Part shown: in pieces, positions 50,395 through 58,334 of the stretch
Position numbering within the stretch: position 1 is the stretch's first letter
Layout of the letters: each line of letters begins with the position of its first letter
Assembly (NCBI GenBank): GCA_018993265.1
Contig: JAGKSW010000054.1
Location: 1-64,000, forward strand
DNA length: 64,000 nucleotides
Reading direction: 5' to 3'
Source of the DNA: Nostoc sp. TH1S01
GTDB taxonomy: Bacteria; Cyanobacteriota; Cyanobacteriia; Cyanobacteriales; Nostocaceae
Position numbers and translations under genes: made by a program
Notes under the pieces: model-generated
What the model was told of the DNA's origin: nothing
Database searches by the model: none
What the model saw: the letters and a program-made list of their open reading frames with translations, nothing else

Positions 50395-50840
50395 GGCTAA
50401 CCCTGTAGTTGAGCTTAACTGAAAATTAATAAATAAATTATGGTTGCATGTTTGCAGTGTGATGAGTTTCTTGAACAGCAAGATTGCTGAGTGAAGAAAA
50501 TTTATCTCTTGAGGCAATTAGCATAATTTTGACCTACAAGTTGCCTTTATTAATCTTCTAAAATCAAACAATCTTTAGATTAAAAATCAAGATTCCTTAT
50601 CAGAAATTTGCCTAATGAATAGTTACCTAATACACAGAATACTATTTATTTTGCATCATATTTAGCCAAATTGGCACTTTTTTAGAAAAAATACCAAATG
50701 TTTTGAGTGAAAAGTAAACACATCGATGTGTTTACTTTTAACCCAACATTTGCCTAAAAATTAGTTTATTAACCAGTAACTTGCTACTATTTATGTATCA
50801 ATTTGCTGTTTTATAAGATGATAGTAAAATCATAGAAGTG

Positions 50841-50975
50841 TCATAAGTTCTTCGTGATTACCTGATTCAGCAGTTCAGCAAGGGTGTCTAAAGAACTGGT
50901 AGCTTTATCTAAAATGAGAATGCGGGGATTGCTGAAAGTAGCACGAGCGATCGCTATCTCCTCAAATGTATGCTG
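50841..50975 (-). pseudogene. Relic of an ABC-transporter ATPase domain (Walker B/D-loop region)
   Basis: Manual minus translation ...EEIAIARATFSNPRILILDKATSSLDTLAELLNQVITKNL*; matches IARA..NPRILILDEATSSLD with E->K, no intact LSGGQ. Confidence 0.8.
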
Positions 50976-50990
50976 TGTAAGCTTTATAAA

Positions 50991-51110
50991 TTTTTTTAGC
51001 CACAATGGCATTAATTGTGTTGAGACATATTGACTGGACTGAAAAATGTCTTATTATTTTGACAAAAGCTAAGTTAAGAGTGTTGATGCAACATTGTTTC
51101 ATATACCAAA
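50991..51110 (+). promoter_or_regulatory. Copy A of a ~120-bp duplicated non-coding element, upstream of the exporter gene
   Basis: Gapless alignment to 58111..58230 with ~20 mismatches by hand count (~83% identity); contains TGAGACAT...ATGTCTTA and ATGCAACATTGTTTCAT dyads. Confidence 0.85.
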
Positions 51111-51592
51111 AAAATATATATCAATAACTATATCCATAATTTGTCTATGCCAATAAAATCTACAGATTTGAGAAAAAGCATTGTTGAAAATTATCCCTTT
51201 GGTTCTTTTATTGCTCTAGTGAGAAAATAATTTAGTAGTGTGTTTACAGTGCCTTGCTAGACTAAGTTTGGAGCAAAAAAAGTAGCCAATTCGCATCTAT
51301 AATTGGGATTTATTGCAGTAATTGCAATTAATAAAGGAAATCCAAAACGCTACTCCCAAACCGATGGACGAGCGTTAGTCTGAAATAAAAAGTACAGGGT
51401 GGTACTTTACACGCACAATTAGTTGGGCATCTGCGTTCTTTGTTTTAAAAGATTACACCCACGAGAAATAATCTTTTAGCAATAAACCAGTGATACATAC
51501 AACTAAATCAACACCTTTGTTAGGACTCATGAATTAGCACTGAGTCTAATGAATATAGTTGATTTTATGATACTTATTATAGAGGTAAAGCA

Positions 51593-54500
51593 TTGTTAAC
51601 CGCGTTTTCCAAGTATCAGTTAAGTAAAGATTTGACCTCGTTTTTTAGTGAACAGCTTTCAGAAGCAGACCTAGAAAAATGCTTAACTGTAGTAGAGATT
51701 GTAGAACCACCTTCAGCAAGAGAGTTTTGGCAATTAGCAAGTGTTACATCAGGAATCTATATAGTCTTGGCAGGTAAAGTCAGATTATTGGATGGTGCTG
51801 AGAATTTGATTACAACTCTGACAAAGGGGGCTTCGTTTGGTGAAGCTACTTTATTTTTAGAAAGAGAGTGGCAAACTTACGTAGCTAGGGCTTCTGATGA
51901 ATTGAAACTTTGCTATGTCCCAGGTGAAATACTGCAAACTTTAATGCAGAGGTATCCTGGGATTAGCGATCGCTTATTAACTAAGGCTGAAATTTGGGAT
52001 CTATTATTGACCTACTGTGGCAAGATACCTCAACGTCCCATAGTCGTACCAGGAATTCTCAAAGCATTATCTTTATTCGAGCGTCACAATCTTGCTCCTG
52101 GTCTGATACCAGCAAAACTTTATGAAAATTCTCCGTTGTGGTTAGTATATCGAGGCCAATTAGTAAATGCCGCCGGGCAGAAGCTCATAGCCGCCGAAAT
52201 GCAACTACCGCAACAGCAAGATTGGCAAGTAAAACAACCCACAGTTGTATATGTACTGAAGAAATCCGATTGGGAAACAGCCGTGCAGCATTGGCCAGAC
52301 TTAGGATTAACTTTCAACTTGAATACAACTCCCATAACTAATACTGAGCGAAAAATCCGCCAGAATCCTCTACCAGGACTACCAATATATCCAGAAGGGA
52401 AAATTATTCCTTTTCCCAGCCAAACTGTACCAAAGCCAGAAAAGCCTCGTCATTACTTTCCTGGCCCAAAAGAGAAAATTGGCCATTGGTGGAGACGCGT
52501 CACCCGACGCTATCCTTTTTATGCTCAACAAAGTGCTTCTGACTGTGGTGCTGCTTGCTTAGTCATGATTGGTAGCTATTGGGGTAAACACTTTAGCGTC
52601 AATCGCCTGCGAAATATGACCAACGTCAATCGCACTGGTGCATCTTTACGTGCTATTGCCACAGCCACCGAAAGTCTTGGTTTTGCCAGCCGTCCCGTCA
52701 AAGCCAGTTTTGAAAAATTAGCTGAACAATCCCTACCTGCGATCGCTCATTGGGAAGGTAACCATTTCATCGTTGTTTATGAAATTACCAAACAGCGAGT
52801 TATAGTTTGCGATCCGGCGATCGGTCAAATTAGTCTTTCCCGAAGAGAATTTAAAGCCGGTTGGACAGGGTTTGCCTTGCTACTACAGCCTACAGCCCTA
52901 CTCAACGATACTAAAGATGAAACTACGAATATCTGGAAATTCTTTGAGTTAATCAAGCCTCACTATGGAGTGCTTTTAGAAGTCTTCATCGCTTCCGTCT
53001 TGATGCAGTTATTTGGACTAGTGACACCAATCTTTACCCAGTTGTTGCTAGATCGGGTACTTGTTCAACGCAGTGTGACAACCCTCAACGCTGTCGGGAT
53101 AGGAATGATTGTTTTTGGGTTGTTTAGCATTGTCATGAACGGAGTGCGGTCATATTTGCTCAGTCACACAGCCAATCGGATTAGCGTCTCTTTACTGGTA
53201 GGTTTTATCCAGCACACCTTCCGCTTACCCCTTGCCTACTTTGAGTCGCGCTACGTTGGAGATATTGTCTCACGCATCCAAGAAAACCAGAAGATTCAGC
53301 GATTCCTCACCGGTCAAACACTATCGGTAATTCTGGATATGCTGACTTTGGTCATTTACTTGGGTTTGATGTTTTGGTACAGCTGGCGCATGGCATTATT
53401 TGTACTATTAACTGTGCCACCATTTTTTATCTTGGCACTAGCCAGCACAAGTATTTTGCGCCGCATTTCTAGAGAAGTGTTTAACGCTGGGGCAGAAGAA
53501 AACAGCTATATTATCCAATCTCTGACAGGAATTCGCACAGTGCGATCGCTTGCTGTTGAACAAACAGTACGCTGGCGTTGGGAAGAACTATTGCACAATC
53601 TAGTCAAAAAAGGCTTCAATGCTCAAATAATTAGTATTCGCCTCTCGATTATTAGTGGTGCAATCAATACCTTTGTCAATACTTCATTGATGTGGTTTGG
53701 AGCATGGCAAGTCATTCAAGGAGAACTCACCATTGGTCAATTAGTAGCTTTTAATCTGTTGGTAGGTAACGTTTTGAGTCCTTTTCAAAGACTCTCACAA
53801 CTATGGAATCAATTACAGGAAATTATTATTTCTACCGAACGAATTAATGATGTTCTAGAGGCAGAACCAGAAGAAGATTTACAACATAAACCTCGTAAAG
53901 TCATAGGTAAATTACGCGGTCATATTCGCTTTCAGAATGTCACCTTCCGCTATCACCCAGAGAGTAAGACTAACGTGCTGGAAAACATGAGCTTTGAAAT
54001 TCAGCCAGAGCAAATGGTAGCACTAGTTGGACGTAGTGGTTCTGGTAAAACTACCCTCAGTAAATTAATTTTGGGTTTATATCCAGCTACAGAAGGCAAA
54101 GTCTTCATTGATGAGTGTGATGTGTCCAGTATCTCACTGCGATCGCTTCGCACTCAAGTAGGCGTAGTTGATCAAGATACCTTTTTGTTTGGTGGTACGA
54201 TTCGCGAAAATATTTCCATAGCTCACCCAGAAGCCTCTTTAGAAGAAATTATTCAAGCCGCAAAATTAGCCGGAGCCGATGAATTTATTCAACAACTACC
54301 AATGGGTTACGAATCTCAAATTGGTGAAGGTGGCGGGATGCTTTCTGGTGGACAACGCCAGCGTCTAGCCATAGCGCGCGCGCTCATGGGAGACCCTCGT
54401 TTATTGCTGTTTGACGAAGCCACTAGCCACCTAGATTCAGAATCAGAAAGGATTATTCAAAACAACCTCAAAACCATTCTTAAAGGACGTACCAGCATTA

Positions 54501-54655
54501 TCATTGCTCACCGTTTGTCTACTATCCGCAGTGCAGACTTAATTTTAGTTTTAGATCGCGGTTTGTTAGTGGAAAGCGGTACTCACGAAGAATTAATTGC
54601 TAAACAAGGTCACTATTACTACCTAAATCAACAACAACTATCAAAGGTTGGTTAA
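51593..54655 (+). CDS. Peptidase-containing ABC exporter: cNMP-binding-like N-term, C39 peptidase, TM, ATPase
   Basis: cNMP-like GIYIVLAGKVRLLDG...GASFGEATLF; C39 YAQQSASDCGAACLVMIGSYWG, EGNHFIVVYE, VCDPAIG; ABC GRSGSGKTT, LSGGQRQRLAIARAL, LLLFDEATSHLD. Confidence 0.94.
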   Translation: MLTAFSKYQLSKDLTSFFSEQLSEADLEKCLTVVEIVEPPSAREFWQLASVTSGIYIVLAGKVRLLDGAENLITTLTKGASFGEATLFLEREWQTYVARASDELKLCYVPGEILQTLMQRYPGISDRLLTKAEIWDLLLTYCGKIPQRPIVVPGILKALSLFERHNLAPGLIPAKLYENSPLWLVYRGQLVNAAGQKLIAAEMQLPQQQDWQVKQPTVVYVLKKSDWETAVQHWPDLGLTFNLNTTPITNTERKIRQNPLPGLPIYPEGKIIPFPSQTVPKPEKPRHYFPGPKEKIGHWWRRVTRRYPFYAQQSASDCGAACLVMIGSYWGKHFSVNRLRNMTNVNRTGASLRAIATATESLGFASRPVKASFEKLAEQSLPAIAHWEGNHFIVVYEITKQRVIVCDPAIGQISLSRREFKAGWTGFALLLQPTALLNDTKDETTNIWKFFELIKPHYGVLLEVFIASVLMQLFGLVTPIFTQLLLDRVLVQRSVTTLNAVGIGMIVFGLFSIVMNGVRSYLLSHTANRISVSLLVGFIQHTFRLPLAYFESRYVGDIVSRIQENQKIQRFLTGQTLSVILDMLTLVIYLGLMFWYSWRMALFVLLTVPPFFILALASTSILRRISREVFNAGAEENSYIIQSLTGIRTVRSLAVEQTVRWRWEELLHNLVKKGFNAQIISIRLSIISGAINTFVNTSLMWFGAWQVIQGELTIGQLVAFNLLVGNVLSPFQRLSQLWNQLQEIIISTERINDVLEAEPEEDLQHKPRKVIGKLRGHIRFQNVTFRYHPESKTNVLENMSFEIQPEQMVALVGRSGSGKTTLSKLILGLYPATEGKVFIDECDVSSISLRSLRTQVGVVDQDTFLFGGTIRENISIAHPEASLEEIIQAAKLAGADEFIQQLPMGYESQIGEGGGMLSGGQRQRLAIARALMGDPRLLLFDEATSHLDSESERIIQNNLKTILKGRTSIIIAHRLSTIRSADLILVLDRGLLVESGTHEELIAKQGHYYYLNQQQLSKVG

Positions 54656-54686
54656 CCCTCCAAAATTTAAAATCCAAATTGGTATT

Positions 54687-56222
54687 ATGCCCTACCCATC
54701 TTCTGATTCTGCAATGGTAACAGTAGAAGAACAGCATGAGTATCCTAGCATTCCAGAATCGCCACAGCCAGAAGAAACTACTAGTCACAGCCAAGATTTG
54801 TATCATGGCACAGAAGCATTACTAGATGCCTTACCCAGAGTCTGGACAAGAGGTGTTTTATACACATTGATAGGCTTTGTGGTTCTGGCCTTACCTTGGG
54901 CTGTTTTCTCGAAAGTAGATGAGACAGGAAGCGCCAAAGGGCGTATAGAACCCCAAGGTGCAACACAAAAATTAGACTCTCCAGTGAGTGGGAGTGTCAA
55001 AGCTGTCATGGTTAAAGAAGGAGACAGTGTAAAAGCCGGACAAGTATTGCTGGAACTTGAATCTGATATCTTACGCACCCAATTGCAAGAAGCTCAAGAA
55101 AAACTGTCGGGATTGCTCAATCAACAGGCGCAGTTAAATTTACTCATCAATCAATTAAAGTTAACGCTGAATGTTCAGAAGCAACAAAACCAATCTCAAG
55201 CCTTAGAGAAGGTGTCTCAGGTGAACCAAGCTCAACAAAACTTGGAAGGTAAACAAAGTACATACAATCTCCAAAAGTTAGAAAAACAAGCATTAGTCAA
55301 TCAAGCACAGCAGCAGATTGAAACTGCTCGGAATAATTTAAGCTCGGCGCTGGAAAGACTGAAGATAGATTCTAGACAAGTGAATCGCTTAAATCAGTTG
55401 GTGGATAGTGGTGCGGTTTCTGCTAACCAACTTGACCAACTCAAAAAAGAAGAACAAGAAAGTAAAAGGCTTTATAAAACAGCAGAATCTGATGTCAAAC
55501 AAGCACAATTGCGTTTAGCAGAAGAAACCAGTCGTTATCAGTCTACAATGAGTCAGTTAGAGTCTGATATTAAACAGGCAAAACTGCGACGGCAAGAGGA
55601 AGAAAACAGTTATCAAAGCTTGCTACAAACTGGTAGACTAGCTGTTTTAAAGACTCAGGAACAGCTGAAGGATTCAACAACACAGGTTCTAGGAGTGCGA
55701 TCGCAAATCGCTCAAACTAGAAGTCAAATTCAAGCTATCAAGTTGCAGATGCAACAAAGAGTGGTGCGATCGCCTATTGATGGAGTAATTTTTGAGTTAC
55801 CGATCACTAAGCCAGGTGCAGTAGTACAACCTGGTCAAAGAATTGCTCAAATTTCCCCACAAAATACGCAATACATCCTCAAGGCTCAAATCCCTGTGCA
55901 AGATAGCGGCTTTTTAAAGGTGGGAATGCCGGTCAAACTCAAATTTGATGCTTATCCATTCCAAGAGTACGGCATTGTTCCAGGTCAAGTTACTTGGATT
56001 TCTCCTGACTCTAAAGTGAATTCCACACCCCAAAGTCCTGTAGAAAGTTTTGAATTAGAAATTGCTCTCCAGCAGCAATATGTTCAAAACAATGAAAAAC
56101 GTATTTCCTTAGCTGCTGGTCAAACAGCCACGGCGGAAGTCATTATTCGCCAGAAACGGGTGATTGATTTTGTTTTAGATCCGTTTAAGAAACTGCAAAA
56201 AGATAATTTAGAACAGCCTTAA
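54687..56222 (+). CDS. HlyD-family periplasmic adaptor
   Basis: Single TM, RIEPQGATQKLDSPVSGSVKAVMVKEGDSVKAGQVLLELE, long coiled coil, RVVRSPIDGVIFELPITKPGAVVQPGQRIAQI. Confidence 0.92.
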   Translation: MPYPSSDSAMVTVEEQHEYPSIPESPQPEETTSHSQDLYHGTEALLDALPRVWTRGVLYTLIGFVVLALPWAVFSKVDETGSAKGRIEPQGATQKLDSPVSGSVKAVMVKEGDSVKAGQVLLELESDILRTQLQEAQEKLSGLLNQQAQLNLLINQLKLTLNVQKQQNQSQALEKVSQVNQAQQNLEGKQSTYNLQKLEKQALVNQAQQQIETARNNLSSALERLKIDSRQVNRLNQLVDSGAVSANQLDQLKKEEQESKRLYKTAESDVKQAQLRLAEETSRYQSTMSQLESDIKQAKLRRQEEENSYQSLLQTGRLAVLKTQEQLKDSTTQVLGVRSQIAQTRSQIQAIKLQMQQRVVRSPIDGVIFELPITKPGAVVQPGQRIAQISPQNTQYILKAQIPVQDSGFLKVGMPVKLKFDAYPFQEYGIVPGQVTWISPDSKVNSTPQSPVESFELEIALQQQYVQNNEKRISLAAGQTATAEVIIRQKRVIDFVLDPFKKLQKDNLEQP

Positions 56223-56224
56223 TT

Positions 56225-57010
56225 ATGATGATGCACCACACTTTGAACATTACTAGTTCAGACATCATTGATCATCTTAAGTTATCCTATCAACTGCCAG
56301 AGATTTTGCAGGCGATCGCATCCCAAAAAATCGTTTCGGAAGCAGCCGAAGAAGAGGGAATTACAGTCACATCTCAAGAAATTCAACAAGAAGCTGATAA
56401 CCTCCGCTTGAATAAAAAATTAGTTAAAGCTCAAGACACATTGCTCTGGTTAAAGCAACATTACCTTTCTGAACATGATTTTGAAGCATCCATTCGTCAT
56501 CAAATCCTAGCGAGAAAGTTAGCTAGTCATCTATTTACATCTCAAGTCGAACGGTTTTTTTATCAAAATCAACAAAATTATGTTACTGCTGTCACTTATG
56601 AGGTGATTTTGGATGACATAGATGTAGCTTTAGAAATATTTTATGCCATAGAAGAATGTGAAATCACTTTTCCAGAAGTCGCGCGGATGTATATTTCAGA
56701 TTCAGAACTGCGTCGTGTGTATGGATATCAAGGTGTACGACACCGCAAAGATTTTCGCCCAGAAATTGCCTGGGCTGTTTTTGCTGCTAGTCCGCCCCAA
56801 ATTATCAAACCAATAGTAACTACCAAGGGAGTGTATTTAATTTGGGTGGAAGAAATTTTTCAACCTCAATTAGATGAGCAGTTACGCGAAAAAATTATTT
56901 CCGAACTGTTTGAGGATTGGTTAAAGAAAGAAATCCAGCTTTTAGTCATAAAAACTCATCTGGATGGAGATGCAATACCACCATCTGAACAACTATTAAA
57001 CCATGCCTAA
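56225..57010 (+). CDS. Parvulin/SurA-like peptidylprolyl isomerase, exporter-associated
   Basis: SurA-N-like VSEAAEEEGITVTSQEIQQEADNLRL...; PpiC-like FPEVARMYISDSELRRVYGYQGVRHRKDFRPEIAWAVFAASPPQIIKPIVTTKGVYLIWVEEI. Confidence 0.82.
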   Translation: MMMHHTLNITSSDIIDHLKLSYQLPEILQAIASQKIVSEAAEEEGITVTSQEIQQEADNLRLNKKLVKAQDTLLWLKQHYLSEHDFEASIRHQILARKLASHLFTSQVERFFYQNQQNYVTAVTYEVILDDIDVALEIFYAIEECEITFPEVARMYISDSELRRVYGYQGVRHRKDFRPEIAWAVFAASPPQIIKPIVTTKGVYLIWVEEIFQPQLDEQLREKIISELFEDWLKKEIQLLVIKTHLDGDAIPPSEQLLNHA

Positions 57011-57104
57011 CTCAATTATTGAATAACCCCATGTAGCTTGTTGAACTAGATGGCATGAATATATAGGAATCCGACTTGATTATTGAAATTACTTGTGTAG
57101 GTAG

Positions 57105-57137
57105 GGAACAGGGAACAGGGAATAGGGAACAGGAAAA
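57105..57137 (+). repeat. STRR (GGGAACA type)
   Basis: agggaacagggaacagggaatagggaacagg. Confidence 0.85.
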
Positions 57138-57368
57138 GAAGTAACAGAGGTGTACTGAGTTTTTTTCAGAAATCAAATATGATTCCTATAGCTGACAATC
57201 CCATTCCATAACGGAGTAAGGATAGATTTTTCAACTCAAATAAAGATAAAAATGAAGCCCAAAAACATACATTTTTTTGATTACGTGCATTAATTGCTAA
57301 GAATTCATCCAAATAAATATCACAGGCTTTTTAGTGATAATACATCATTAATAATAGAACTATTCTTG

Positions 57369-57398
57369 ACAGCAAAAAGCCTTCAAGCTTTTTGCTGT
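57369..57398 (+). terminator. Perfect 12-bp hairpin between the exporter operon and the peptide gene
   Basis: ACAGCAAAAAGC-CTTCAA-GCTTTTTGCTGT followed by gTCTTGTTTTATTT. Confidence 0.6.
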
Positions 57399-57473
57399 GT
57401 CTTGTTTTATTTGATTAATTATGTTGATATCTAACTGCAAATTACTGAAAAAACTATCACTTTTACTAATCAA

Positions 57474-57510
57474 TTTTTATTCAAAAAATTGTTGACTTTT
57501 TGAATAAAAA
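57474..57510 (+). promoter_or_regulatory. 14-bp perfect inverted repeat in the leader of the peptide gene
   Basis: TTTTTATTCAAAAA-attgttgac-TTTTTGAATAAAAA. Confidence 0.6.
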
Positions 57511-57525
57511 AAACTAAATTAGAAA

Positions 57526-57554
57526 TGTGAGCAAAAACAAACAAATTGCTCACA
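57526..57554 (+). promoter_or_regulatory. 9-bp perfect inverted repeat just upstream of the peptide gene
   Basis: TGTGAGCAA-aaacaaacaaa-TTGCTCACA. Confidence 0.6.
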
Positions 57555-57594
57555 AAAAAAACAAAAATTCTAGTTCATTTTCAGGAGAAAAACA

Positions 57595-57894
57595 ATGATT
57601 ATCTCTGATCTAAACTACTTAGAAGTTGCTACCGAAGAAGTTGTTGGTGGTGGTTTTGATTTCGACGTTTCTCAGACAGTATTCATCGACGTTACAGTTA
57701 ATGAAACCGTTGACATCACCAAGCACGTAGATGTAAGTGTTAGCCTTGATGACAACCTAGCTACTGCTGAAGCTAGTGCTAACGCAGAAGGTAGAAGAAG
57801 TTTAGCTGAAACCTTCACAGCCACCTACACTAACAGCGTCTACTCTGCTGCTAACTCATACTCCGTTTCTGCTACCGACGACTTCTTCATCTAA
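57595..57894 (+). CDS. Double-glycine-leader peptide precursor (bacteriocin/RiPP-like, Cys-free, Ser/Thr-rich)
   Basis: MIISDLNYLEVATEEVVGGG leader ending in GG next to an intact C39 exporter; core FDFDVSQTVFIDVTVNETVDITKHVDVSVSL... contains no Cys and ~25% Ser+Thr; AGGAG-like RBS. Confidence 0.82.
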   Translation: MIISDLNYLEVATEEVVGGGFDFDVSQTVFIDVTVNETVDITKHVDVSVSLDDNLATAEASANAEGRRSLAETFTATYTNSVYSAANSYSVSATDDFFI

Positions 57895-58110
57895 GAAAAA
57901 AATTTACCCGCAGTGTTGATGAATATCTGCGAGTAAAGTTGAGTAGGTCTATATGAGGGAAGAGAGTAAAAGGCGAAAGTCACTTTTCTACCTCTGCTAC
58001 TCTCTACCTGTTCTTATTTTGATTCACCAACTTGCCGAAAGAGCAACTAACCACAGAGCTTTCGGCAAGTTTCTTTATTATATACTCACCTCTCCTATTC
58101 AAGTCAAACA

Positions 58111-58230
58111 ATTTTTTAGCCAAAATGGCATTAATTTAATTAAGACATATTGACTAGACTGAAAAATGTCTTAATATCTTGATTGGCACTAATTTAAGAG
58201 TGTTTATGCAACATTGTTGCATTTGCCAAA
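58111..58230 (+). promoter_or_regulatory. Copy B of the duplicated non-coding element, upstream of the OGT-like gene
   Basis: Contains perfect TAAGACAT-17 nt-ATGTCTTA and the perfect 17-bp dyad ATGCAACATTGTTGCAT (58206..58222). Confidence 0.85.
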
Positions 58231-58334
58231 ATTGTGGGGTTGATCAATATTTAAGTGACTAAATAGGTGTTATGTCCTCCCTAGTACTCCTTAGCAATGA
58301 GGAAAAAAATTAATTTATACGAGTAAAAAGAGTC

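Noticed and set aside
57953-58153. 66-aa plus ORF between the peptide gene and the OGT gene
   Set aside because: Extends into the duplicated non-coding element, and copy A does not preserve this reading frame as an evident gene
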